A DNA stretch of 64,000 nt from Allobosea sp. Tri-44 (GTDB taxonomy: Bacteria; Pseudomonadota; Alphaproteobacteria; Rhizobiales; Beijerinckiaceae): positions 1 to 64,000 of the forward strand of contig NZ_NBDP01000064.1 in assembly GCF_004123845.1 (NCBI RefSeq). Reading direction: 5' to 3'. The notes under the pieces were generated by a model. It saw only the letters and a list, made by a program, of their open reading frames with translations, did no database searches and had not been told where the DNA came from. The stretch's first letter is position 1. Every line of letters begins with the position of its first letter. Positions 41,253-51,367 of the stretch are shown in pieces. A program made the position numbers and the translations under genes.

Positions 41253-42065
41253 ATGGCGGCGGATGCGCTTTTCGACCAAGCGGCATCGGTACTGATCGAT
41301 CGTGGCATCGATGGCGGCATCGACTGCGCCATCGTGCTCGGCACCGGGCTTGGACGCATCATCGACGACATGGTCGAGCCGATCTCGATCCCCTTCGAGG
41401 AGATTCCCGGCTTCCCGAAGGGCTCGGTCTCAGGTCACGCCAAGCGGCTGAGCTATGGCGTGCTGCACGGCAAGCGCGTGCTGGTCTTCGAGGGGCGCGC
41501 GCATTTCTACGAAACCGGCGACCCCGCCATCATGCGTGTGCCGCTCGGCATGCTCGCCGCCTTCGGCTCGCCGCCGCTGGTGCTCACCAACGCCGCCGGC
41601 TCGCTGCGGCCCGATTTGCGGCCCGGCAGCCTTGCGCTGATCACCGACCATATCAACTTCAACGCCCCCAACCCATTGGTCGGCGATACCGGCGACGGCC
41701 GCTTCGTGCCGATGATCGACGCCTATGACCCGCATCTGCGCGCCCGCCTGAAGAAGGCCGCCGCCGCCAGCGGCGCCAATATGGGCGAGGGTGTCTACAT
41801 GTGGTTCTCCGGGCCGAGCTTCGAGACACCAGCCGAGATCAAGATGGCCAAGATGCTCGGCGCCGATCTCGTCGGCATGTCGACCGTGCCGGAGGTGATC
41901 CTGGCGCGGCGCTACGGGCTGCGCGTCGCCGGCATCTCGATCGTCACCAATATGGGCGCCGGCATCCTCGGCGGCGCACCGAGCCATGGCGAGACGCGCG
42001 ATGTCGCCGCGACCGCGACCACGGCGCTGCGGCGTGTGCTGCGTTCCTTCCTGAGCGAGCTCTGA
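41253..42065 (+). CDS. punA: Purine-nucleoside phosphorylase
   Basis: Phosphorolysis of purine nucleosides to base and ribose-1-phosphate. The 270-residue product matches the trimeric class: CAIVLGTGLGRI, RAHFYETGD, VLTNAAGSLRPDLRPG, GVYMWFSGPSFETPAEI and GMSTVPEVILAR. ATG 41253 follows GGAG; the open frame begins earlier, at 41193, without family similarity. It overlaps deoC by one base. With cdd, deoC and deoA it forms a complete nucleoside breakdown set apart from phosphopentomutase (deoB), which is not in the window. Confidence 0.95.
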   Translation: MAADALFDQAASVLIDRGIDGGIDCAIVLGTGLGRIIDDMVEPISIPFEEIPGFPKGSVSGHAKRLSYGVLHGKRVLVFEGRAHFYETGDPAIMRVPLGMLAAFGSPPLVLTNAAGSLRPDLRPGSLALITDHINFNAPNPLVGDTGDGRFVPMIDAYDPHLRARLKKAAAASGANMGEGVYMWFSGPSFETPAEIKMAKMLGADLVGMSTVPEVILARRYGLRVAGISIVTNMGAGILGGAPSHGETRDVAATATTALRRVLRSFLSEL

Positions 42066-42831
42066 TGCCGATGTCCGATGCCGACCTCGCCTTGCGTGCA
42101 TTGCGCCTGCTCGACCTGACGGATCTGTCCGATCAGGCCAGCGAGACCGGCGCGCTGCAGCTCTGCGCCCGCGCCGTCGCGGTGCCCGGCCCAGTCGCGG
42201 CGATCTGCATCTGGCCGCAATTCGTCAAGCTGGCGCGCCAGACGCTGAAGGGTTCCCCGGTCAGGATCGCGACCGTGATCAACTTCCCGGCCGGCAATAG
42301 CAATTGCAGCCTGATCGGCAGCGATATCAACGAGGCCATCGCCGACGGCGCCGACGAAATCGACCTCGTGCTGCCCTGGCGCGCCTTCCTCGCCGGCGAT
42401 GTCGAGATCGCGCGCGAAATGGTCGCCGAGGCGCGCGGCAGTTGCGGTGACAAGACGCTCAAGGTCATCCTTGAAACCGGCGAATATCCGGCTCGGGCTT
42501 CCGTCCGCGCCGCGTCCGAACTCGCCATCGCGGCCGGCGCCGACTTCATCAAGACCTCGACCGGCAAGACCAGGATCTCGGCCACGCCGGAGGCCGCCCG
42601 CACCATGCTGGAGGCGATAAAAGCCTCTGGCAGGCCGGTCGGCCTGAAGCCGTCCGGCGGCCTGCGTACGCTCGCCGATGCGAAGAGCTATCTCGACCTC
42701 GCCGGCGAGCTGATGGGTCCGGACTGGGCGACGCAAAAGACCTTCCGCTTCGGCGCCAGCGGCCTCTACGGCGTGCTCGCCGACATCATCGCCGGCACCG
42801 CCCCGGCCGAACGGACCGACGGAGCCTATTG

Positions 42832-42832
<1 letters not shown>
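42065..42832 (+). CDS. deoC: Deoxyribose-phosphate aldolase
   Basis: Cleaves 2-deoxyribose-5-phosphate to glyceraldehyde-3-phosphate and acetaldehyde. The 255-residue TIM barrel has catalytic Asp100 in EIDLVLPWRAF, Schiff-base Lys163 in DFIKTSTGKTR and VGLKPSGGLRT with the second conserved Lys. The start is ATG 42065, overlapping the punA stop by one base; ATG 42071 is an alternative. Its TGA overlaps the deoA ATG. Confidence 0.96.
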
Positions 42833-44139
<1,307 letters not shown>

Positions 44140-44153
44140 GAAAGTTTCCGCTT

Positions 44154-45098
44154 ATGAGCCTGCTTCTGGCGATCACCGGCTGGCATGTCGAGAGCTGGCG
44201 CGAGCGCTTCGCGGCGCTGCTGCCGGAGCTGCCGATCGTCACATTGGGCGAGCCCTTCGACCGGCGCGCCGTCCACTATGTCGCGAGCTGGAAGCATCCC
44301 GAGGGCAGCCTTGCCGGCCTGCCCAACCTCGCCGCGATCTTCTCGCTCGGCGCCGGCGTCGATCATCTCTTCACCGACAGCCGGTTGCCGGAGGTGCCGA
44401 TCGCGCGGGTGATCGATCCCGACCTGACGACGCGGATGAGCGAATATGTCGTCATGCACTGTCTGATGCAGCTGCGCCAGCAGCGCCGCTACGACCGGCA
44501 GCAGCGCGAGAAGTCCTGGGATGACGACCGTCACCAGCCAGCGGCGCGCGAGGTCCGCGTCGGCATCATGGGGCTGGGCGAGCTCGGCCAGGACGCGGCG
44601 CGCAAGCTGCAGATCATCGGCTTCGATGTCGCCGGCTGGAGCCGCTCGCCAAAGACGATCGAAGGGCTCGCCACCTTCTCCGGCGAGGACGGCATGGCGG
44701 CCTTCCTCGCCCGCAGCGACATTCTGGTCAGCCTGCTGCCGCACACCCCGGAAACGCAAGGCATCCTGAACCGCCCGCTGCTTGCGAGCCTCGCCCGCAA
44801 TGGCCGGCTCGGCGGGGCGGCGCTGATCAATGTCGGTCGCGGCAAGTTGCAGGTCGAGACAGACATCCTCGCGGCGCTCGACGCTGGCGAGCTCAGGGCT
44901 GCGGTGCTGGACGTCTTCGAGACCGAGCCGCTGCCGCAGGACTCGCCGCTCTGGAGCCATCCCGCCGTGACGGTGACGCCGCATAATGCCGCCATGTCGG
45001 CGCCGGAAGCCGTCGCCGACCGGGTCGCGGCGCAGATCAGGCGGCTGGAGGCCGGGGGCGAGCTCGAGAACGTCGTCGACCCGACGCGCGGTTATTGA
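44154..45098 (+). CDS. ghrA: Glyoxylate/hydroxypyruvate reductase A-type dehydrogenase
   Basis: NAD(P)H-dependent reduction of glyoxylate or hydroxypyruvate. The 314 residues belong to the D-isomer 2-hydroxyacid dehydrogenases: dinucleotide motif GIMGLGELGQDAA (137-149) and catalytic Arg229 (NVGRGK), Glu258 (FETEPL) and His277 (TPHNAA). The LGAGVDHLF and WDDDR phrases resemble E. coli GhrA. It lies 14 bp after deoA on the same strand and may be cotranscribed, although its reaction does not obviously belong to nucleoside breakdown. Its 3' end overlaps the convergent NlpC gene by 7 bp. Confidence 0.9.
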   Translation: MSLLLAITGWHVESWRERFAALLPELPIVTLGEPFDRRAVHYVASWKHPEGSLAGLPNLAAIFSLGAGVDHLFTDSRLPEVPIARVIDPDLTTRMSEYVVMHCLMQLRQQRRYDRQQREKSWDDDRHQPAAREVRVGIMGLGELGQDAARKLQIIGFDVAGWSRSPKTIEGLATFSGEDGMAAFLARSDILVSLLPHTPETQGILNRPLLASLARNGRLGGAALINVGRGKLQVETDILAALDAGELRAAVLDVFETEPLPQDSPLWSHPAVTVTPHNAAMSAPEAVADRVAAQIRRLEAGGELENVVDPTRGY

Positions 45099-45955
45099 GC
45101 CTTCAGCCTCTTGATCGCGGTGATCGACCCGCCCTTGCGGGCGAGGATGCGGTCGCGCGCCGGGCGCAAGGGCTCGCTGATCACGCTCATGGTGAAGGCG
45201 GTGGCGTGCAGTAGCGTGTCCGGGTCGGTCATGATGCCGACATGGCCCTTCCAGAACACCAGATCGCCGCGGTGAAGGTTATCGAGTCCTTCTTCGAAAG
45301 CGACAGCCTCGCCGAGACCTCGCTCCTGCATGTCCGAGTCGCGCGGGGCGGCCACGCCCGCCGCAGCCAGCGAGAGCTGGACCAGCGCCGAGCAGTCGAG
45401 GCCGAGGCTGGTCTTGCCGCCCCAGAAATAGGGCACGTGCAGGAAGCGCTCGGCGACCGCGACGAAATCCGGCTCATGCTGCTCGCGCGGGCTAAGATGC
45501 TGCTTGAAGATGTGGCCGCCGTGCCCGGTCGTGAAGAAGTCGCCGCTCTCGCCGGTAACCGCCAGTGCCGCACCGATGGACAGCGCCTCGAGCGGGGGCA
45601 ATTTGATCGAAGGACCCGGATAGACGAAGGTCCGAAGCGCGCTGACGCGATGCGTCGGCACCGGCGCGTCGCCGGCCAGGCAATCCTCGGGCAGATAACC
45701 GACATAGGAATCGCCGACGAGCTGGCCCCAGGCCCAACCCTCATGCTGCTCGTAGACCCGGACCGCTTCGCCGGCGAGCGCCTCGGTGTCGAGCGACGCA
45801 TCGGGCCGCGGCTCGCGCCGCAGCGGCGCTGACGGCGTCACCACCCGCATCGGGATCGGATCGGCGAAGGCCATCGCCTCAACCTTGCCGTCGAGATGAC
45901 GGGCGGCGAGGTCCGGGCGGGCAGGGGTGAGGCGGCGGTCGAGAATCGTGGTCAT
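45092..45955 (-). CDS. NlpC/P60 family peptidoglycan hydrolase
   Basis: Putative gamma-D-glutamyl endopeptidase of 287 residues. Two SH3-like regions (about 35-155, with REPRPDASLDTEALAGE and GWAWGQL...YVGYLP) precede a C-terminal NlpC/P60 domain with catalytic Cys188 (GLDCSALVQ) and His238 (WKGHVGIM). No signal peptide is visible, so export or a cytoplasmic muropeptide role is unclear. It is convergent with ghrA, with a 7-bp overlap of the 3' ends. Confidence 0.9.
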   Translation of the reverse strand: MTTILDRRLTPARPDLAARHLDGKVEAMAFADPIPMRVVTPSAPLRREPRPDASLDTEALAGEAVRVYEQHEGWAWGQLVGDSYVGYLPEDCLAGDAPVPTHRVSALRTFVYPGPSIKLPPLEALSIGAALAVTGESGDFFTTGHGGHIFKQHLSPREQHEPDFVAVAERFLHVPYFWGGKTSLGLDCSALVQLSLAAAGVAAPRDSDMQERGLGEAVAFEEGLDNLHRGDLVFWKGHVGIMTDPDTLLHATAFTMSVISEPLRPARDRILARKGGSITAIKRLKAQ

Positions 45956-45999
45956 GGCCGCACTCTAGCTCGGTCCGGTTAACGGGCGAAGCGCGGACC

Positions 46000-46353
46000 T
46001 CAGGCCGCGCCGAGTTCGCGAGCTCTAGCGGTTACGAGATCGGCAAGGTGCTCGACCGCCAAGGCACCCGCTACGGTCCGCTGAATCACGACATTGCGCT
46101 TGTCGAACTCGTCGCGCTTGCGCGTGACCAGGCCGAGCTTGCCCATGCTGTCGAGGGCCCGGGTTATCACCGGCTTGGTGACGCCGAGCCGCGCCGCAAG
46201 GCCGCGCACGGTATGCGGCGGCAGCTCCAGATAGATCGTCAGCAGGATCGCAGTCTGGCGCACCGAGAGATCGGCTTGCGTATCGCGCACCAAATCGAGA
46301 TGCACTTCGCGCCAGAGCCTGAGCGCCTGCGTTGGCTTGATCTCCAGCGCCAT
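46000..46353 (-). CDS. MarR-family-like winged-helix regulator
   Basis: A 117-residue protein, shorter than typical MarR (about 140). It has a winged-helix core: LSVRQTAILLTIYLE, TVRGLAARLGVTKPVITRALD and LGLVTRKRDEFDKRNVVIQ. The ending is compact, without the long dimerisation helix. The regulated genes are not obvious; it lies 44 bp upstream of the NlpC gene on the same strand, so that gene is one candidate. No operator palindrome is seen. Confidence 0.85.
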   Translation of the reverse strand: MALEIKPTQALRLWREVHLDLVRDTQADLSVRQTAILLTIYLELPPHTVRGLAARLGVTKPVITRALDSMGKLGLVTRKRDEFDKRNVVIQRTVAGALAVEHLADLVTARARELGAA

Positions 46354-46442
46354 GCCGTCCCCGGATCGTTACGGGGCCGTATCATTATCGCGGCGCGAAC
46401 GGTGCGCAACCGGAGTCACGTAGCAGGCTTAACGGGCGCCCC

Positions 46443-46532
46443 CGTCATTGCGAGGAGCGCCAGCGACGAAGCAATCCAGGAGGACGCAGAACGCTGCCGC
46501 CCCTGGAATTCTTCGCTTCGCTCGCAATGACG
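46443..46532. repeat. Intergenic repeat, family D
   Basis: A 90-bp inverted repeat bounded by CGTCATTGCGAGGAGCG and CGCTCGCAATGACG, with GAAGCAATCCAG inside. This CGTCATTGCGAGGAGC/GCTCGCAATGACG element is familiar from Rhizobiales genomes. It occupies the gap between the MarR gene and the aminopeptidase gene, ending 8 bp from the latter's stop codon. Its CGTCAT/ATGACG ends resemble those of family C. Confidence 0.75.
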
Positions 46533-46540
46533 GTTTGTGC

Positions 46541-47926
46541 TCAACGCACGCCGTAAAGCTGCTTCGCCAAGGCATAGGTCAGCCGCGCCGCCTGGCATTC
46601 GCCGCCTTCAGGACGTCCCGGCTTGCTCGACGGGTTCCAGCCGTAGATGTCGAAATGAGCATAGGACCGACTCTTCTCGACGAAGCGGTTGAGGAAGAGC
46701 GCGGCGGTCACCGAGCCGGCGAAGGCGCCGCCGGAGACGTTGTTCAGGTCGGCGATCTTCGAGTCGAGCATCCCGTCATAGGGCGGCCAGAGCGGCATGC
46801 GCCAGACCGGATCGTTCACCGCGGCGCTGAGGCGGGCGATCTCGGCGGCCAGCCCGTCGTCATGGGTATAGAAAGGCGGCAGATCGGGGCCGAGCGCGAC
46901 GCGGGCGGCGCCGGTCAGCGTGGCGAAATCGATCAGCAGCTCGGGCGCCTCCTCGTCGGCGAGCGCCAGCGCATCGGCGAGGATGAGCCGGCCTTCCGCA
47001 TCGGTGTTGCCTATCTCGACGGTCAGTCCTTTTCGGCTCGGCAAAACATCGCCGGGGCGGAAGGAGGCGCCGGAGACGGCGTTCTCGACCGCCGGGACGA
47101 GGAGACGCAGGCGGACCTTCAGCTTCGCCTGCATGATCATGCGCGCCGCCGCGATCGCCGCCGCCGCACCGCCCATGTCCTTCTTCATCAGCAGCATGCC
47201 GGCATCGGTCTTGAGGTTGAGCCCGCCAGTGTCGAAGGCGACGCCCTTGCCGACCAGAGTCACCTTGGGATGATCGGCCGCGCCCCAATGGAGATCGATC
47301 AGCCGAGGCGCCCTGGTCGACGCCCGGCCGACGGCATGGATCATCGGAAAATTGGCCGCGAGCAGATCGTCGCCGACGGTACTGCCGACCTCGGCGCCAT
47401 AGGTTTCAGCCAGCGTCCGCATGGCCGCCTCGATCTCGACGGGGCCGAGATCGGCGGCGGAGGTGTTGACGAGATCGCGCGCCAGCGCCGTCGCCTCGGC
47501 GAGGTTGCTCAACTCCTCGCCATCGACGCCCTCGGGCAGGACGAGCCGCGCTGCGACCGGCTTTGGCTTGCGGTAGCGCTCGAAACGATAGGCGGTGAGC
47601 AGCCAGCCAAGCGCGGCAAGGCCGGCATCGCCGATATCGCCCGCCAAAGCGTAATCGCCCGGCGGCAGGCTCGTGACGAGACGGCCGGGCGCGAACGGAT
47701 CGCGCCGGCGTGGCCCCACAGCATCGACCCCGAGCAGCACGGCGGCAAGAGAACCCGCTGCATCCGGCAGCAGGACATGCTGTCCCGTCCGTGCTTCGAA
47801 GCCCTGAGCTCGCGCAAAGCTGCGTGAGACGGGCGCGAGTTTTTCTTGCAAGGCCAGCCAGTCGGCCTTGGCGACGCAATGGACGGGGATGGCGGGCGTT
47901 CCGGCAGGGAGCAGCAACGGATGCAC
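46541..47926 (-). CDS. Leucyl aminopeptidase family protein (M17)
   Basis: Cytosolic zinc/manganese aminopeptidase of 461 residues. The C-terminal catalytic domain has VGKGVAFDTGGLNLKT (metal and active-site Lys, about 226-241), MKKDMGGAA, the signature NTDAEGRLILAD (about 306-317) and the later GAFAGSVTAALFLNRF. The N-terminal domain is shorter than in PepA. It releases N-terminal residues from peptides. Divergent from the TadD-like gene, with 138 bp between starts. Confidence 0.93.
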   Translation of the reverse strand: MHPLLLPAGTPAIPVHCVAKADWLALQEKLAPVSRSFARAQGFEARTGQHVLLPDAAGSLAAVLLGVDAVGPRRRDPFAPGRLVTSLPPGDYALAGDIGDAGLAALGWLLTAYRFERYRKPKPVAARLVLPEGVDGEELSNLAEATALARDLVNTSAADLGPVEIEAAMRTLAETYGAEVGSTVGDDLLAANFPMIHAVGRASTRAPRLIDLHWGAADHPKVTLVGKGVAFDTGGLNLKTDAGMLLMKKDMGGAAAAIAAARMIMQAKLKVRLRLLVPAVENAVSGASFRPGDVLPSRKGLTVEIGNTDAEGRLILADALALADEEAPELLIDFATLTGAARVALGPDLPPFYTHDDGLAAEIARLSAAVNDPVWRMPLWPPYDGMLDSKIADLNNVSGGAFAGSVTAALFLNRFVEKSRSYAHFDIYGWNPSSKPGRPEGGECQAARLTYALAKQLYGVR

Positions 47927-48064
47927 GATCGACGGACCTCGGATGACGAGCCTCTGGCGCCGGCATTCAGGCCCACGCGAATCCGCCCGATTAACAATCC
48001 GTTAGGGTTAACGTTTTATCACCGAGGGCAACAGCTTTCCCGCACCGGCGAGGCATTCCGGCTG

Positions 48065-48925
48065 ATGTCCATCCGCATTCGCGCACTCCGTTTCGGCCAT
48101 TTCGCCGCGGCTTCGGCCCTCTGCCTCGCGCTCGGCGCCTGCCAGATGCGCGGCGGTTCCGGCGACGTCACCGGCTCGATCGGCGCCAGGCAGATCCAGC
48201 CGCGCACCGAGGCGCAATGGCGCAGCGAGGAGGCGCAATGGGCCCCGCGCTACGAGGCGAATCAGAAGGACCGAAACGCTGCCTTCTTCTATTCGCGGGC
48301 GCTGCGCGCGCTCGACAAGAACGCCCAGGCCCTCGCCATCCTGGAAGGCGCAGTGCTCATCCACACCGAAGATCGCGAACTGCTGGGCGCCTATGGCCGC
48401 TCGCTCGCCGACAATGGCCGCTTGAAGCAGGCCGACGACGTCCTCAGCCGCGCCCATCTGCCGGAGAGGCCCGACTGGCGGATCCTGTCGGCACAAGGCA
48501 CCGTTGCCGACCAGCTGGGCGAGCATGAGCGTGCCCAGCAGCTCTACGCGGCCGCGCTGAAGCTCGCGCCGAACGAGCCGACCGTGATGTCCAATCTCGG
48601 CCTGTCGCTCGCCCTGTCGAAGCGCCTGCCGGATGCCGAGCGCGTGTTGCGCGAGGCCGCAGCCGTCCCTGGTGCTGACGCCAGGGTACGCCAGAACCTC
48701 GTCCTGGTGCTCGGCCTGCAGGGGCGTTTCCAGGACGCCGAACAAGTCGCCCGCCAGGACATGAGCCCGGCCGAGGCTTCGGCGACCGTTGCCTATCTGC
48801 GTCGCTCGGTCAGCCAGCCGAACAGCTGGGATTTGCTGCGCGGCGGCAAGGCCAAGCCGGCAACCCGTGCCGCAGCCCCGGCGTCGAGGCCAACGCAGGA
48901 CGACACTCAATCCACGAACAGCTGA
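48065..48925 (+). CDS. tadD: TadD-like tetratricopeptide lipoprotein
   Basis: 286 residues: signal peptide with lipobox LGAC (Cys about residue 26), a GDVTGSI stretch, then TPR-type repeats through about residue 250 (AQALAILEGAVLIHTEDRE, ERAQQLYAAALKLAPNEP, MSNLGLSLALSKRLPDAERVL; each shorter than 21 residues here). The block RQNLVLVLGLQGRFQDAEQVA resembles rhizobial TadD, an outer-membrane-associated pilus assembly lipoprotein. The rest of the tad operon (57281 onward) lies 8.4 kb away on the other strand. ATG 48065 begins the signal peptide. TadD is an inference from family resemblance. Confidence 0.8.
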   Translation: MSIRIRALRFGHFAAASALCLALGACQMRGGSGDVTGSIGARQIQPRTEAQWRSEEAQWAPRYEANQKDRNAAFFYSRALRALDKNAQALAILEGAVLIHTEDRELLGAYGRSLADNGRLKQADDVLSRAHLPERPDWRILSAQGTVADQLGEHERAQQLYAAALKLAPNEPTVMSNLGLSLALSKRLPDAERVLREAAAVPGADARVRQNLVLVLGLQGRFQDAEQVARQDMSPAEASATVAYLRRSVSQPNSWDLLRGGKAKPATRAAAPASRPTQDDTQSTNS

Positions 48926-49022
48926 AAACTCGCAAAGCTCCTGAGTCCTCATCCGGCATTATCAGGCGGAGGGCCTGCCAGATTTCACTCAAGCGGAAGC
49001 GAGATCGTCAATCGAGCCCGCC

Positions 49023-49322
49023 TCATATCAATTTGCCGAGCGCAATCGGCAGATCGCATACGCGCTTGCCAGCCACAGGTCGGCACGGCATGACCCCGGT
49101 CTCGCCATCCTCGCGGTGAACCCGCTGCTGCTTCTCGTCGGCCCGCCGATCGACCTGCAGCCGGCGATTATGCTGCTTGGGCCGAACTTCGTGCCACTGC
49201 CGGCCTCGATCGAGCTCGATCCGATCCAGCTCGGCATCATCATCATCATCATGATGCCTGTTGCGCGGGTGGCGGACTGCCGGCACCCGTCCGCATCCTG
49301 ACTCTTGCGGGCGCGCCGTCAT
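49023..49322 (-). CDS. Doubtful small hypothetical protein
   Basis: An open frame of about 99 residues starting at ATG 49322 (MTARPQESG). It contains an HHDDDDD run encoded by the CAT/GAT tract, then a strongly charged Arg/Asp/Glu/Gln-rich middle and a less charged end (RPVAGKRVCDLPIALGKL). Third-position GC is fairly high, but no Shine-Dalgarno is seen and no family is recognised. It may be a real small acidic-basic protein or chance. Confidence 0.25.
   Translation of the reverse strand: MTARPQESGCGRVPAVRHPRNRHHDDDDDAELDRIELDRGRQWHEVRPKQHNRRLQVDRRADEKQQRVHREDGETGVMPCRPVAGKRVCDLPIALGKLI
49235..49252. repeat. CAT trinucleotide tract (6 units)
   Basis: Six tandem CAT units lie within a larger imperfect palindrome: GGCATCAT (49233-49240) can pair with ATGATGCC (49251-49258). 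Simple trinucleotide tracts are rare in this GC-rich sequence. It lies in the gap between the TadD-like and GNAT genes. Confidence 0.85.
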
Positions 49323-49384
49323 GGCACAAGCGTGCCGGCGATCCCATATCCGATGGGGCCGACTGCAATCATCCGGACCATGCC

Positions 49385-49981
49385 ATGACGTCCATTGCTG
49401 TCCGTTCCGCCTCCCGCGACGAGGAGAGCGCCGTCTCCGCACTGATCACGCTTGCCTTCGCGAGCGATCCGATGGCGCGCTGGTCGCTGAGAGACCCGCA
49501 GACCTATCTCGCTGTGATGCCCGAGCTGATCCGCGCCTTCGGCGCTGCCGCCTATGACAGCGACAGCGCCTATGTGAGCGAGGATGGCGGTGGCGCGGCC
49601 ATGTGGTTGCCGCCCGGCGTGGAGCCCGACATCGAGACGCTCGATCGTCTCATCAAGGCGAATGCCGATCCGGCGATCCTGTCCGATGTCGACGCGATGT
49701 TCGATGCGATGGCGCGCTATCACCCAGAGGTCCCGCACTGGTATCTGCCGCTGATCGGCACCGACCCAGCGCGGCAGGGACAGGGGATCGGAGGCGCGCT
49801 CATGTGTCATGCGCTCGCACGCTGCGACCGCGAGGGCGCCGCAGCCTATCTGGAATCGTCGAATCCGCGGAATATCCCGCTCTATCAGCGGCACGGGTTC
49901 GAAATTCTTGGAACTATCCAGACCGGATCGTCGCCGGTCCTGACGCCGATGCTGCGCCCGCCGCAACTTGCTGCAGGCTGA
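49385..49981 (+). CDS. GNAT family N-acetyltransferase
   Basis: A 198-residue acetyltransferase with the acetyl-CoA loop RQGQGIGGALM (about 137-147), preceded by the strand WYLPLIGTDP, and the C-terminal ESSNPRNIPLYQRHGFEI, characteristic of GNAT enzymes. The substrate is unknown. It faces away from the TadD-like gene and is convergent with the alpha-hydroxyacid oxidase. No Shine-Dalgarno of note. Confidence 0.9.
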   Translation: MTSIAVRSASRDEESAVSALITLAFASDPMARWSLRDPQTYLAVMPELIRAFGAAAYDSDSAYVSEDGGGAAMWLPPGVEPDIETLDRLIKANADPAILSDVDAMFDAMARYHPEVPHWYLPLIGTDPARQGQGIGGALMCHALARCDREGAAAYLESSNPRNIPLYQRHGFEILGTIQTGSSPVLTPMLRPPQLAAG

Positions 49982-50138
49982 TCGGGACAGGCTCTTGCCG
50001 GCCACGAGCAGGCGATCGCAAAATATGTGATGAGCGCTGCTGGCCCGCCATGTTCCGTTGGCCGATGCCGACCGGCGCCTGCGCCGCGGCGACGGGGCCT
50101 ATTGGGCCGGTGCGTCGGACCGTGTCGATTCCTACCTG

Positions 50139-51308
50139 TTACTGGTTGGGTCTTCGAAGGGTGACCGGCAGATCGGCCAACCGCGGTGTGCCCAGGAAAC
50201 CCATCGCCGTTCGAAGTTCAGCGGCGAGGATGTCGAGAATCCGTTCTGCACCGTCGGCTCCGCCAATCGCAAGGCCGAACAGCGGTGCGCGGCCGACAAG
50301 GACGCCTCGTGCTCCCAGCGCGAGGAAGCGCGCAATATCCACGCCGCGGCGCACGCCGCTGTCCGCCAGGATCTCGACGCGCTCGCCGGCCGCGTCGGCG
50401 ATGGCCGGTAACACCTCCGTTGGCCCGGCTGCGCAATCGAGATTGCGGGCGCCGTGGTTCGACACGACGATGGCGTCACAGCCATGCGAGGCCGCTGCAA
50501 GTGCATCATCGACACGTAAGATGCCCTTGAGCACGAGCTTGCCGCGCCAATGCCGTCGCAGCAGCTTCACATCCTCCCAGGTCACATCAGCAGCCAGGGC
50601 GACATCGTCGGACAGCGCGGCCTGGCCGAGTTTCGTGCGAAATTCCTCGGGGTAGTGCGCATAGGTCGGCACGCCGCCGGTCGCCAGCGCGCGCAGCATC
50701 ACGCGAATCGCCCAGCGCGGACGCAGTGCGACATCGACCCCGGCGCGCCAGGACGCCTTGAGCGGAATGCCGAAGCCGTTGCGGGTGTTGTACTCGCGGT
50801 TGGGCCCGACGGGCGTGTCGACCGTGAGCATGAGCGTCTCGGCACCCGCAGCCCAGGCGCGGTCGAGCAGCGCCAGCATCCGCTGCCGGTTCTTCCAGAC
50901 GTAGAGCTGGAACCAGAGCCGGGCACCGGACTCGGCCGCGATGCGTTCGATCGCGGTGATCGATTGTGTCGAGACGCAGAACGGGACGCCCGTCCGGGCA
51001 GCCGCCTTTCCGAGCGCGATCTCGCCATCATGCCAGATGAGCCCAGCCACCGCCGTGGGCGCGACGGCCAGCGGAAGCGGTAACCCGTGGCCGAGGATTT
51101 CGGCCTCCGTGGAGGGCCGCGACACATCGACCAGCACCCTGGGGGCGAGCCGGATCGCGTCGAGCTGCCTGCGGTTCGTTCCGATGGCAATCTCGTCCTC
51201 GCTGCCGCGGTCGATATACTCGAACAGCCCGCGCGGCAGGCGGCGCGCGGCGGCGCGACGGGCATCGGCGATGTTGAGGATATGGCCGAAGCCCGGCTGG
51301 GTAATCAT
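50139..51308 (-). CDS. FMN-dependent alpha-hydroxyacid oxidase/dehydrogenase (LldD family)
   Basis: Oxidises an L-2-hydroxyacid (lactate, mandelate or glycolate type) to the 2-oxoacid. The 389 residues contain LAPRVLVDVSRPS, APTAVAGLIWHDGE, WFQLYVWKNR with the active-site Tyr, LVLKGIL with the FMN Lys, SNHGARNLD with catalytic His and Arg (about 283-291), and DSGVRRGVDIARFLALGA. No membrane segment is evident. It is the last gene after an amino-acid-type ABC transporter and a D-hydroxyacid flavoenzyme, hinting at a shared 2-hydroxyacid substrate; this is inferred. Confidence 0.92.
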   Translation of the reverse strand: MITQPGFGHILNIADARRAAARRLPRGLFEYIDRGSEDEIAIGTNRRQLDAIRLAPRVLVDVSRPSTEAEILGHGLPLPLAVAPTAVAGLIWHDGEIALGKAAARTGVPFCVSTQSITAIERIAAESGARLWFQLYVWKNRQRMLALLDRAWAAGAETLMLTVDTPVGPNREYNTRNGFGIPLKASWRAGVDVALRPRWAIRVMLRALATGGVPTYAHYPEEFRTKLGQAALSDDVALAADVTWEDVKLLRRHWRGKLVLKGILRVDDALAAASHGCDAIVVSNHGARNLDCAAGPTEVLPAIADAAGERVEILADSGVRRGVDIARFLALGARGVLVGRAPLFGLAIGGADGAERILDILAAELRTAMGFLGTPRLADLPVTLRRPNQ

Positions 51309-51367
51309 CTCGACATCGCTCGAGGCGGAAGGATTGGCAGTTGAACCATGGGGCCGCGCCCGGTGCT

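Larger units (their letters stand above)
48926..49384. other. Gap between the TadD-like and GNAT genes
   Basis: This 459-bp stretch holds a CAT trinucleotide tract (49235-49252) and a doubtful minus-strand frame (49023-49322). No repeat family, terminator with a T tract or promoter of good quality was recognised in it. The plus-strand frame through the same bases is rich in Ile/Leu only because of the CAT tract. Confidence 0.5.

Noticed and set aside
46443..46532. CRISPR or tRNA-like structure
   Set aside because: It is a single inverted repeat with CGTCATTGCG/CGCAATGACG ends, without spacers or a tRNA cloverleaf.
49116..49301. Plus-strand 61-residue hydrophobic frame
   Set aside because: Its Ile run comes only from the CAT tract; no ribosome-binding site or family match.
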